Assembly: GCA_024114885.1 (NCBI GenBank)
Contig: CP099422.1
Span: 868,001 to 932,000 of the forward strand
Length of the DNA: 64,000 bases
Direction of reading: 5' to 3'
DNA from: Septoria linicola
Lineage: Eukaryota > Ascomycota > Dothideomycetes > Mycosphaerellales > Mycosphaerellaceae
The notes below the pieces were generated by a model, which was not told where the DNA came from, made no database searches, and was given only the letters and a program-made list of their open reading frames with translations. Numbering within the stretch: position 1 is the stretch's first letter; the number at the start of each line of letters is the position of its first letter. Both the position numbers and the translations under genes were made by a program. Of this stretch, positions 33,089 through 42,380 are shown piece by piece.

Positions 33089-34843
33089 ATGGGCCTCATC
33101 CTCCTCGTCCAGAAATGGCCCTTTGTGGCCATGCTAGTGCTTACCGCTGTGCTGGGCTCTTTCACGTGGTTGATGCTTGTCAGACCAATCCATAGCAGCG
33201 CCGCTCTTCTGACCATTTCCGTTTACATTCTTGCCATTCGTCCATTTCACAAGTTTCTCGTAGCAGCAAGACGGAGCAAGACCTTTTCCGAATTCGCCAA
33301 AAGCAAGAACTGTGTCAAAGCCCCAGCCCTGCCAACGCCATTCCTAGGCGCGATCCGGTACAAAATCAAGTTACTGCTCTACCCTGGAGGCGACCTGCTC
33401 GACGATGTGTTCGCCAAGAAGTATGAGAGATATGGACCTACTCATGCTCTGCATGATCGTTTTGGAGTTCCGAAGGTTATACATACTGTCGATCCTGTCA
33501 ATATTAATGTAATTCTGAGGAGCAGAGCTGAAGATTGGTGTCCTGCGAAAGGGAGGGCCAATACAATGTATCCTTTGGCGCAGGAGGGTTTGCTCAACTC
33601 GGAGGGCGAGGCCTGGATGCGGAATCGCAAGTTGATTCTGCGACATATTAACACAAAGCGAGTCAAAGATGTGCGGGAGGCAGAGCCTGATGTGCAGCTC
33701 TTGTTCGACGCTATTGGTCCTGCTGACTCTAATGGCTGGACTGAGACTGTCGATCTGCTCGATCTGTTTCACCGTATGTCGTTGGATATGTCCACGACGT
33801 ATCTTCTTGGTACCAGCGCGAACGCACAATTTTCCGGCATTGCTGCACGAAAGCGAGAGGCTATCATGCTGGATTACAGCTTGGTCCCGAGCAAGAGAGA
33901 CAGAGAGATGACTTATGAAGAGGCATACGATGTTGTCAGAAACTACTTCTCCTGGCGTTCGAAGCTGGGCTCGAAGTATTGGCTGGCTGACAGTCCACGA
34001 TATCGGAAAGCTTGCTCGACGCTGAATGAGTTTGCGGACGGACTGATCAAGCGCGCTATGGATAATCGTAGCAATTGTCAAACATCTGGTGAACCTGCGA
34101 GTAGCAAGTATGGTCTCATCGACAGTCTTGTCAAAGAGATTGGAGACCCTGTGCACATCCGAAACCTCGTTATGGACCTCTTCATCGCCGGACAGAACAT
34201 GACAGGGACAATGGTCGCTTGGGTCTTTGCACAGCTGAGTGTCAATGCCGACCTCTTCGTTCGACTTCGTGCTGAAGTGCTCGACAAGTTTGGGACGGAA
34301 GAAGCTCCTCGCGATGCGCTTACTTGGGATAACCTCCAGTCCTGCTCATTCATGCAGAATGTGATCCGCGAAACTCTTCGCATGTACCCATTACTTGCAA
34401 ATATCGGTCGTATTGCCAAATGCGACACAGTGCTGCCACGAGGTGATGGTACAGATGGTCTACAGCCCATCGCTGTGCCAACGGGCTGTGCGGTGACATG
34501 CAACATTTACCTCACTCATCGGCGTACTGAGGAATGGGGCGAAGATGCGTGGGAGTTCAAGCCGGATCGCTGGATTGGTCGCAAGTTGGGACCAGAGTTC
34601 GCGCCTTTTGGTGCTGGTCCACGGGTCTGCATCGGCCAGCAGCTGACAATGAGTGAGATATCTTTTGTGATCGCCAGAATGATGCAGCGCTTTTCTGAGA
34701 TGAGGACTCCTGAAGGCCAAGACAATCTGACGAAAGGATATCGAGTGGTCGTTGCGCCGAAAAATGGTGTGAAAGTACAGCTTCGGCTTGCACGAGATAG
34801 TACACCTCATAAGAGTCCGCTGTCGGGCGCTGAACAGGCGTAG
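33089..34843 (+). CDS. Cytochrome P450, CYP52-like, with altered I-helix
   Basis: 584 residues in one exon. Two N-terminal hydrophobic segments anchor it in the endoplasmic reticulum. The haem-binding loop FGAGPRVCIG (about 506-515), the ETLR of the K-helix (about 427) and FKPDRW are intact. The region from YGLIDSLVKEIGD to MVAWVFAQLS matches CYP52-clan enzymes, which hydroxylate alkanes and fatty acids at the end carbon. The I-helix reads LFIAGQNMTGTMV instead of the usual AG-x-(D/E)-T-T: the acid is Asn and the next residue Met. The protein may therefore have unusual oxygen activation or be impaired, although the rest is not decayed. Substrate unknown. The neighbours give no pathway clue. 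Confidence 0.9.
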   Translation: MGLILLVQKWPFVAMLVLTAVLGSFTWLMLVRPIHSSAALLTISVYILAIRPFHKFLVAARRSKTFSEFAKSKNCVKAPALPTPFLGAIRYKIKLLLYPGGDLLDDVFAKKYERYGPTHALHDRFGVPKVIHTVDPVNINVILRSRAEDWCPAKGRANTMYPLAQEGLLNSEGEAWMRNRKLILRHINTKRVKDVREAEPDVQLLFDAIGPADSNGWTETVDLLDLFHRMSLDMSTTYLLGTSANAQFSGIAARKREAIMLDYSLVPSKRDREMTYEEAYDVVRNYFSWRSKLGSKYWLADSPRYRKACSTLNEFADGLIKRAMDNRSNCQTSGEPASSKYGLIDSLVKEIGDPVHIRNLVMDLFIAGQNMTGTMVAWVFAQLSVNADLFVRLRAEVLDKFGTEEAPRDALTWDNLQSCSFMQNVIRETLRMYPLLANIGRIAKCDTVLPRGDGTDGLQPIAVPTGCAVTCNIYLTHRRTEEWGEDAWEFKPDRWIGRKLGPEFAPFGAGPRVCIGQQLTMSEISFVIARMMQRFSEMRTPEGQDNLTKGYRVVVAPKNGVKVQLRLARDSTPHKSPLSGAEQA

Positions 34844-35627
34844 ACGAGTCGGCGTGCACGTAGAGTGCAAGAATGAGAACGAAAAGTTTTATGTACCGGA
34901 CTCGATCCCTCCACCTCGAGATGCAAAACATTGTCCACCGTATGACAATGAAAGGCCTCGCCCTGTGTGCAGATCACTCCGAAGAACGAATCTGCTAGGG
35001 GGCCTTTTTTGAACTCCATAGGCGTCTCTCGAGCTAGGAGCGGTTGACGGAATTGAACTGACAACCTTGCAGATTTCTGGAATGCGTCTGACCATTGCGC
35101 CAACTGAGGACAGTGACTGGTAGCGACATCCGATTGCTGAGGTGAAGTGCATTTGTTGCTGTTTATGTAGGCTGCACGGGGCGCCGAATGCGGAGGGAAG
35201 TGGAGCGCGGGTGTCGTGCATGAAGGGATGCATTTCGTTGCGCCACGACGATCGTCCTTCGCTGGCTGTGTTTCAGGGACAAGTGCGATTTGGCGAGGTT
35301 GATTTGTCAGGAAGCTCGAATGATGCCTCTATTGAATGGCAGGGAGGCGCGACTCGCAACCTGAGCAGCTTCTTGTCCGAAGAGTGAAGTTCAACATCCA
35401 GGAGAAGACCAGTGGCGGCGATATTGATTGAACCTCTGGGTCGGTGCAAGGACATCCTCTTCGCATCGTGCTCGAAGCCTTCAAGAGAAGAGAGAAAGTG
35501 GTCTCGAGTTCTGGTCTGTGCGCACAGGAACAAGGATTATCATCGAGCTTCACGGCTTCGATTGGAAACTGCTGCTTGGATTCGTCGCTCTCGACCTTCC
35601 TCAACACCACCACTACTACCACGCGTC
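34844..35627. other. Intergenic; contains a tRNA-like relic
   Basis: 784 bp between two same-strand genes. A degenerate tRNA-like sequence lies at about 35,036-35,111 on the minus strand. The final 200 bp are the leader of the next gene. Confidence 0.45.
35036..35111 (-). other. tRNA-like relic (degenerate)
   Basis: On the minus strand an A-box-like TTGGCGCAATGG and a B-box-like AGTTCAATTCC are spaced as in a tRNA, with a D-stem GCG/CGC. The acceptor and T-stems do not pair properly and the anticodon arm is unclear (a CCA triplet is present). I read it as a decayed tRNA or tRNA-derived fragment, not a working gene. Confidence 0.28.
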
Positions 35628-36356
35628 ATGTGGGATGCCGATCCTCGCCGCCGTCGCAGGGGCCGTCGCTCGGACGAGCTCAAGACTGAGCACTTGCTCG
35701 GCATTGAAGCTCCTTTGTGCGAACTGAGGGCGCCGCCCTTTCGCTTTTTGAGACTGCCTGCAGAGATCAGAAATCGGATCTACAGTTACCACTTCGAAGC
35801 GACCCAGCAAGAACCGCACTACAACCTCATCAAGGTCAAGGATCCGCCGATCACCCTGGTCTGCAAGCAAACCCGTCGAGAAGCGCAGCCGATCTTCTTC
35901 GGTGAATGCTCATTCATGTTCGACGTTCGCGCCAACTACCTCGAACTCTCCCGCAAGCATGAGGCTGGACTTCTCTGCCTTACTCCTCGGGTGCGAAGAT
36001 GCCTGCTCTCGGCAGGAGACGCCGCCGTATTCCGCAATTTACACATTCGCCTGCTGGGCTTGAGCTTCGTTCCGTCTGCTCGTCTCCGTGCAGATCCGCC
36101 TCGATACATGCACTACAATCAGCTTGCCTCAGTCAGCATCAAGACACATCCGACCCTCGAGTATGTCACGACTCGTGGGCTTGGATGTCCTCACACTGGC
36201 ACCAGTCCAGCACTGGACAGCTATGTCGAGCAGATCGACAAGGCACTGAGCACAGCACAGGACGTGGCGGAGAAGCTGCGTGTTCGTGAAGAGTTCAAAG
36301 GCTACACCCTGGACGATCTTACTTGGATCGCGAAAGCTTTCTGCGTTGACGCATGA
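35628..36356 (+). CDS. 2EXR / F-box-like domain protein
   Basis: 242 residues in one exon. The open frame starts further upstream (35412), but MWDADPRRRRRGRR at 35628 follows a CT/AC-rich leader and fits the family. Residues about 37-53 read FRFLRLPAEIRNRIYSY, then LVCKQTRREAQPIFFGEC at about 85, the signature of the large 2EXR/F-box-like group of Dothideomycetes. The second half has no known domain; it ends GYTLDDLTWIAKAFCVDA. Members may be adaptors for ubiquitin ligases, but few have been tested. Expanded, fast-evolving families of this type are common in this class. Confidence 0.75.
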   Translation: MWDADPRRRRRGRRSDELKTEHLLGIEAPLCELRAPPFRFLRLPAEIRNRIYSYHFEATQQEPHYNLIKVKDPPITLVCKQTRREAQPIFFGECSFMFDVRANYLELSRKHEAGLLCLTPRVRRCLLSAGDAAVFRNLHIRLLGLSFVPSARLRADPPRYMHYNQLASVSIKTHPTLEYVTTRGLGCPHTGTSPALDSYVEQIDKALSTAQDVAEKLRVREEFKGYTLDDLTWIAKAFCVDA

Positions 36357-36885
36357 ACTTTCAAAATCGCTCGCCAGCTTCAATTGTGGTATGCATTGCT
36401 GTCTCTCAGCCTCCGCGATTGCACTGACTCTGTACAGCATGATCGTGCACTTTCACAGTCGTTGAGCAGGCATGTCGACAAGGGAATGCAGCAGACACTG
36501 CTGGAAACATCCAGTCGAACGAAGCATCGCTATACAGTCTGGTGCTGTGAGCTATATCGCTCGGTGAACAACAAGGACGCATATGAAGAAGACTACGAAG
36601 AAGACTACGAAGAAGACGTCGGAAGTGAGAGAGCATGGTACTGAAACGAGGTCATGTAATTGGTGCGGAGACACCTCCTCCCCAGCAGCAGGGGTTCGCG
36701 ACCAGAAAAGGTTTGACGCTAGCATCTGCATTCGAGAAAAGTTCCAGTGATAGGAGAAACACTTCGCCATCCACATCATCGTCGTTCATTTCATTGCTTT
36801 CTGCCACTGCGACCGTTTCAAGCACTCAATACACACGTGCTGATAGCAGGATTTAATTCGGGTGCGATCTGCACAAGTCGACAAG
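36357..36885. other. Intergenic with short 12-bp repeat
   Basis: 529 bp, no gene. A GAAGAAGACTAC unit is repeated 2.75 times at 36585-36617; a short plus-strand frame reads it as EEDY repeats but has no other support. Confidence 0.45.
36585..36617 (+). repeat. 12-bp tandem repeat, 2.75 copies
   Basis: Unit GAAGAAGACTAC repeated without mismatch, in a non-coding interval. Confidence 0.8.
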
Positions 36886-38985
36886 ATGCGTCGAGCTTTC
36901 CAGAGATGTTCTGCATCTCTCACACGACCATTGTCGACTCTTACGCCCACCTCACGAATCGCATCGCAATCTCTGCGGACGTCAGATGTGGTTAGCAGGA
37001 CGACATTCATCACATTTCCTGCGACGCGCAGCATACACCAAACACCGCGACTGCGAGATGCCGCCACCGAGCAACCGACACCATCGGAGACGATCACGAC
37101 ATTCGCCCAATTAGAGTCCAGAGGAATTGTGCACCGCAATGTTGTGCGAACGCTGACGCAGGATATGAGCTTGGAGACGATGACGGAAGTTCAGCAGAGG
37201 ACGATTAATGAGGCATTGAAGGGTCAGGATGTGATTGCGCAGGCGAAGACTGGAACAGGCAAGACGCTTGCCTTTCTGCTTCCGATCTTACAGCGCATCA
37301 TTAACGAGGACCCGTCAATCGCCGAACGAGGACGAGGGCGCCGTGGTCCGCGCACGACAGCAGACGACATTCGAGGGCTGATCATCTCGCCCACACGAGA
37401 ACTGGCGGAGCAGATTGCTATGGAGGCGAAGAAGCTCTGCAGAAATACTGGTGTGATTGTGCAAACGGCGGTCGGCGGTACACAGAAGTCGGCTGGACTG
37501 AGGGCCATTCAGCGCGAGGGATGCCATCTCTTAGTAGGCACCCCAGGTCGTCTGAAGGATATCCTGTCGGATCAGTACAGCAAGGTTGAAGCACCAGATC
37601 TTCAAGCTCTTGTTTTCGATGAAGCAGACAGACTTCTTGACCAAGGCTTCTGGCCTGAGGTTCAGGAGATCATGCGCATGCTGCCAACTACAGCCGAGAA
37701 GGACCGCCAGACATTGATGTTTTCTGCCACTGTTCCAAAGGAGGTGGTCAGCATTGTGCGCAGCACGCTGAAACCAGGCTTCAACTTTGTCAAGTGTGTT
37801 AGAGATGATGAAGAGCCAACACACAAGCGAGTGCCACAAAAGTCTGTCAGCCTCGTTGGTCTTGAGAACTGCATTCCTTCCTTGATCGAGCTCTCGCAAC
37901 GATCGATCGAGGCGTCGCAAGAGCCTGGCGCGCGCCCTTTCAAGGCTATCGTTTTCTTCAACAGCACGGCAGAAGTCTCGCTCGCAACCTCTGCACTTCT
38001 GGCTTTGCAGACACCAAGTGATCAGCAAGCAGACAATCCTCGACTTGGCGGCGGCCACCCTTGGTACCCAACCAAGATACTGGAGATTCACGCCAGGCTG
38101 ACTCAAGCACAACGCACGAGAGCCGCCAACGACTTCCGAAGAGCAACTTCTGGTATCTTGTTGTCATCGGACGTCACCGCCCGAGGCATGGATTTTCCCG
38201 ATGTGACGCACGTTATTCAGGTCGGGTTGCCACCCAACAGAGAGCAGTATATTCACCGTTTGGGCCGTACCGCACGTGCTGGTAAGGAGGGAGAAGGATG
38301 GATCTTCCTCAATGAGGTCGATCAGAATGAAGCGCGAGGTCGTCTGCGAGACATTAACTTGATCAAAGACGACACACTTCAGATTCCCAAGATGGATCTC
38401 ACACGACCTGCAGATGTGCCAGCTTACGCAGGTAAGATTCTGAGCATGTACCAGGCTGCTATTAAATCCGTACCAATGGCGGAGAAGGCCAAGGTCTACC
38501 TGGCTCAATTCGGCACATATCAGTGGTTCCCACGCAAGCAGCAACTCGTGCAGATGATGAACAATCTGTCGAGGTTTGGTTGGGGCTTGGCTACGCCTCC
38601 AAGCGTGCCAGCCGGTTTAGCTTCGAAGTTGAGGATTAGCAGAATTGAAGGTGTCGTAATCGGAAACGAGTCTCGACAATCTGACGATCGACGCGGAGCA
38701 TTTGGAGGTGGTTCTGGTCGTGGCGGATTCGCCCCTCGTGAAGGGGGACGCGATAGTGGATTTGACAGCCGCGGCGGTGATCGCGGTGGCTATGGTGGCG
38801 ACCGCGGCGATCGTGGAGGATATCGCAGTGATCGCGGAGGCTATGGAGGAGACCGAGCGCCCAGAAACGATTATGGAGGAGATCGCGGAGGACGAAGCAG
38901 CTACGGCGGAGATCGGGGAGGTTTCCGACGCGAGGGCGGTGGACGCGACCGGCCGCAACGGAATGATGCATTCGAGTCCTACTAG
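36886..38985 (+). CDS. Mitochondrial DEAD-box RNA helicase, Mss116-like
   Basis: 699 residues in one exon from the first ATG (the frame opens at a GTG at 36862). The N-terminus MRRAFQRCSASLTRPLSTL is a mitochondrial targeting sequence, with a likely cleavage near TRSIHQTPRL. The helicase core follows: AKTGTGKT (motif I, about 116), SPTRELAEQI, GTPGRL, FDEADRLLD (motif II), SATVPKE, then ARGMDFPDV and HRLGRTARAGKEG (motif VI, about 457). The C-terminal extension (about 500-600) matches the Mss116 domain. From about 605 the tail is RGG-rich with GGYGGDRGG repeats that bind RNA. Mss116 helps group I and II intron splicing and ribosome assembly in mitochondria. Family is certain; orthology to Mss116 is likely. 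Confidence 0.9.
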   Translation: MRRAFQRCSASLTRPLSTLTPTSRIASQSLRTSDVVSRTTFITFPATRSIHQTPRLRDAATEQPTPSETITTFAQLESRGIVHRNVVRTLTQDMSLETMTEVQQRTINEALKGQDVIAQAKTGTGKTLAFLLPILQRIINEDPSIAERGRGRRGPRTTADDIRGLIISPTRELAEQIAMEAKKLCRNTGVIVQTAVGGTQKSAGLRAIQREGCHLLVGTPGRLKDILSDQYSKVEAPDLQALVFDEADRLLDQGFWPEVQEIMRMLPTTAEKDRQTLMFSATVPKEVVSIVRSTLKPGFNFVKCVRDDEEPTHKRVPQKSVSLVGLENCIPSLIELSQRSIEASQEPGARPFKAIVFFNSTAEVSLATSALLALQTPSDQQADNPRLGGGHPWYPTKILEIHARLTQAQRTRAANDFRRATSGILLSSDVTARGMDFPDVTHVIQVGLPPNREQYIHRLGRTARAGKEGEGWIFLNEVDQNEARGRLRDINLIKDDTLQIPKMDLTRPADVPAYAGKILSMYQAAIKSVPMAEKAKVYLAQFGTYQWFPRKQQLVQMMNNLSRFGWGLATPPSVPAGLASKLRISRIEGVVIGNESRQSDDRRGAFGGGSGRGGFAPREGGRDSGFDSRGGDRGGYGGDRGDRGGYRSDRGGYGGDRAPRNDYGGDRGGRSSYGGDRGGFRREGGGRDRPQRNDAFESY

Positions 38986-39553
38986 ATGAGACGTGGCATG
39001 GCAAGATATGAGTTTGTACATTTGATGCATGGCGATGGCGCAGGCAAGAGGTGGGTGTGTATAACAATTGGCTACGTGCTAGAGGCTGCCTGCTTCCAGG
39101 CTGGCTTGATACAGTGTAAAAGTATATGTAGTCTTGCTCACCATGAAGGTGCAGAATCTCCAATCATGATACCCTCTATTGTAGAAATCAAAGGCACTGT
39201 TCCATGTGAAGACCGCAGCTCCGATGTCGTTGCTTCGAATTTCTGTACACCATCTCCGATCTTGACCATTATGCTCGGCGATAGTGCACAAGCCATCTGA
39301 GACCACAACTTCAGGCCTTTTCAACATTCGGAACAAATCAATAGTCATCGAACATAGCAGTCACTTTCAAGGCTGTCTCCTTGCGTCCTTGCTGATCTTT
39401 TCGTCTGCCATTGATCAACTGCCGACTTCACCATCCCCGCTGTCCCGCCGGCCCACATCAACACAGTCCACTTCATTCGTTCCGTGGCTGGTGCGGGAAG
39501 CTCACCATATATACCATTCGAGACGTCAGCATTAGTGCCTCCCTCTCACATTC
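38986..39553. other. Intergenic, nothing recognised
   Basis: 568 bp between two same-strand genes. The last 150 bp are CT/CA-rich and probably the leader of the next gene. Confidence 0.45.
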
Positions 39554-40586
39554 ATGTTCCTGGCCAAAAGACTCGTCTCCTGGACAAGAACATCTCCCCA
39601 ACAACTGCGTAGCTTGTCCTCCACAACCGCCACAATGGCCCCCGCCTGGACCCGTCTAATCCGCTACATCTCCGCCCAAGACGGCGCAACACGTCTCGGC
39701 GATCCGATCGTCAGCGGCCAAAAACCCGACATCGACGCCCTCGCGCTCGCCGGAGGCCTCAAAGTCAAAGTCCTCGAAGGCGCCATCCCCGTGGAAGCCA
39801 AGCCCACCGGACAAGAAGACGAAGTCAAGACTCTCCTCGGCCCTCTGACGCCCAAAGATGTGCCGATCATTCGATGCATAGGCCTCAACTACAAGACTCA
39901 CATCCTTGAAACGGGCTTCGATCTCCCAGCGAATCCTACATTGTTCATCAAATCGCCCATGACAGTTGCAGATACACGACAACCCACTCCGATCCCGAAA
40001 CTGGGACAGACGCATCTCGATTATGAAGGTGAATTGACTATTGTCATTGGGAAAGATGCCAAGAATGTCAGCGAGGAAGATGTCAGTACTCAGTCCAACT
40101 TTTGCCCTCCTGCATGCCCAATCACTCGATTACCATATACTAACTATGCACCAGGCCCTCGACTACGTAGCAGGCTACACCTCCGGCAACGACGTCTCCT
40201 GCCGCGACTGGCAAATGGAAAAAGACAAAGCCGGCATGATGCCACAGTGGTGTTTCTCCAAATCCTTTGACAAGTACGCTCCACTAGGACCCGCGATTGT
40301 CAGCACATCTGTTCTCGGCGACGCGTCGAATCTGGTTTTGCGAACATTCGTCAATGGCGAGGAGCGTCAAAATTCGAGCACGAATGATCTGTGCTTTGGT
40401 GTGCGCAAGCTCGTGAGCTTTTTGAGCACGGGGCAGACGCTGCAGGCTGGCACGCTGATTATGACTGGCACCCCTGGGGGAGTGGGAATTGGATTCAAGC
40501 CCCAGAAGTTTTTGAAAGATGGTGACGAAGTTGTTGTTGATATTGAGGGCATTGGGAAAGTTGCTACCACTATGAAGTTCGAGTAG
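39554..40586 (+). CDS. Fumarylacetoacetate hydrolase family enzyme
   Basis: Exons 39554-40081 and 40155-40586 (73-bp intron: GTCAGT donor, TACTAAC branch, CACCAG acceptor) encode 319 residues. Splicing joins AKNVSEED to ALDYVAGYTSGNDVSCRDW. The active-site elements of the FAH fold are present: CIGLNYKTHILETG, HLDYEGELTIVIG (metal-binding Glu pair) and IMTGTPGGVGIG. Family members split C-C bonds of acylpyruvates, oxaloacetate or fumarylpyruvate; the exact substrate is unknown, and FAHD2-like proteins are closest in layout. The first 27 residues (MFLAKRLVSWTRTSPQQL...) look like a mitochondrial presequence. A second Met at residue 28 (MAPAWTRLIRY) would give a cytosolic form. It is convergent with the next gene (141 bp). 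Confidence 0.88.
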
Positions 40587-40727
40587 AGACTTTTGATGAT
40601 ATCAGTGCAGAGCGGTCAAACACAGCAGTCTCCAAGCCGTTCAAGTCGTGGGCGATATCCAATACTGCCATACTTTACCCAAGCTAATCATGCCAGCATC
40701 ATCTTGTCTTCCTCAACGATCATCTCC

Positions 40728-42380
40728 TCACGAGAAATACCTCTCATATCTTCCTTCGGCAGGCGGTGTAATATCCAAATCGACACCGCCCTCCCTAATG
40801 ACCCTTGTTCGTCGATCTTCCTCGACCATTTCCAGCGCAAGTTCGACGCTGTTCTCACTGTTTCCACTCCTGTTTGAGCGATGAGACCGACGCAGATCGT
40901 TGTGTGGCAAGGTCGTGGCATGTTGTTGCCTTGGGGACAAACGATCCTGCCGGTACACTGGAGTCGAGCTTTGCTGATGCGAAGAAGAATGATGCCGTGG
41001 CGGAGGGGATGACCTAGGCTCTCCAAGTAAACTATGCCGGACCGGTGTTCCGACTACTGGATCTCGCAAGTTGCCGTTGCGCGGAACATGCTGAGCTGGA
41101 GTGTCTGAAGGATAATTCTGGCGGTGCCGAGTACGTCTTGGCACAGAGTCTCCCGGACTGTTCGCCAGCTCCTCATTGATGCGACGAACAACGCTTGGAG
41201 AGTGACGGTGTCTAGGTGCTGTTGATCTTGCAAGATCAGCTGGTGTTTGTGGTTGTAAAGTGGCTGACATGGAGTCGTCGTAGACGGTGACGTGTTGGGC
41301 AGCTCTCGGTGTGCTGTCCGGCATGGGTGATGAAGGAGTTGATGAGATTGGTGATCTCAAGCCACTTGAGACTGGTGAGGTTTGCATATGGGGCGATGGA
41401 AGCGCCAGAGACAATTCGTACAAGTGGTGAGGGTCCATGAGAGAATCACGCCTGCCGTCAACCTTGGGTGCAGTACTGGACTGTGGTGGTAGTAATGTAC
41501 GATATCCGTCCATTGATATGACTTCACTCAAGGAGGCAGGCTCGCCGTCGATCTGGAATGGGTTGCCGGACAGGAGCGACACTCTTTGCTTTCCCTGAGC
41601 ACGCTCGAACGATCTGCCGACTGATCTGGGCCGACATGCAGTCGTTGCCATGCGACTCAATTGTTGGCTTAGTTCGTCGAGGGGTGAATCACGAGACAGT
41701 CGATCTGGTTGTATCGTTGAGTATGGAGAACTGTTGAATCCGACAGTGTCATTGTGCAGCCTCGGTGCCCGTTGTTCGTTGCCATGGCTGCCTTGCCAGC
41801 TCAGAGAACTGCTACGCGTGCGTATGCGCAGTCCTTGGGCTGCAGAAGGCGTAGGTGGTACGAGCAAATTAGGACTAGATCTGTGGCTAGTCCTGTCCCG
41901 TGCACCTGTATGCTGGCGTAGTTTATGCTCGTATGCTCGGCGCGAACTTGTGCGTTTCGGAAGTGTAGGTCGAACGAAAGGTGGGTAGCGGCCAACGACA
42001 TGGCTCTCTGTCGATGTAGTCATTAGAGAGAAGCGCACTTCCGGCACAAAGTCGGGCGCGCCTGGATCAAGTAGCGGATCCTCAATGCTCCCTATCAGCG
42101 TCTGGGCATCGATAGAATGATGTGGTGGCAGTGACGCGAGGACTTGAGTATCGTTGTTGTTACCGCAGATTGTGGCCTTCGATGAGCACGAATCTGCTCG
42201 CGCGCGGCCAACGTTTTGGTGGGCCCTTGTTATGCTTGCATACGTGACATGACTTGGTGTTGAGCTCAATCGAAGTCCTCCAGGTCTCATGTGTATAGAC
42301 TGTCTTGCCTCATATCGTGCCTGATAGTCTCTCACGTCAGCTTGAGACAGTCCGACGCGAGTCGGTCGTCCAAGAAGCAT
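40728..42380 (-). CDS. Disordered hypothetical protein
   Basis: 550 residues in one open frame, starting MLLGRPTRVGLSQADV. The composition is dominated by Ser, Pro, Arg, His and Thr, with no membrane segment or known domain. Only a few islands look constrained: the N-terminal ADVRDYQARYEARQS, LPKRTSSRRAYEHKLRQHTG, and the C-terminal ENSVELALEMVEEDRRTR with VDLDITPPAEGRYERYFS. Many Ser/Thr-Pro sites suggest control by kinases. The long frame without stops argues for a real gene, and the helical, charged C-terminus argues against chance. Function unknown. Confidence 0.7.
   Translation of the reverse strand: MLLGRPTRVGLSQADVRDYQARYEARQSIHMRPGGLRLSSTPSHVTYASITRAHQNVGRARADSCSSKATICGNNNDTQVLASLPPHHSIDAQTLIGSIEDPLLDPGAPDFVPEVRFSLMTTSTESHVVGRYPPFVRPTLPKRTSSRRAYEHKLRQHTGARDRTSHRSSPNLLVPPTPSAAQGLRIRTRSSSLSWQGSHGNEQRAPRLHNDTVGFNSSPYSTIQPDRLSRDSPLDELSQQLSRMATTACRPRSVGRSFERAQGKQRVSLLSGNPFQIDGEPASLSEVISMDGYRTLLPPQSSTAPKVDGRRDSLMDPHHLYELSLALPSPHMQTSPVSSGLRSPISSTPSSPMPDSTPRAAQHVTVYDDSMSATLQPQTPADLARSTAPRHRHSPSVVRRINEELANSPGDSVPRRTRHRQNYPSDTPAQHVPRNGNLRDPVVGTPVRHSLLGEPRSSPPPRHHSSSHQQSSTPVYRQDRLSPRQQHATTLPHNDLRRSHRSNRSGNSENSVELALEMVEEDRRTRVIREGGVDLDITPPAEGRYERYFS

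Noticed and set aside
36384..36644. Small EEDY-repeat protein
   Set aside because: The frame owes its end to a 12-bp tandem repeat, with no other coding evidence.
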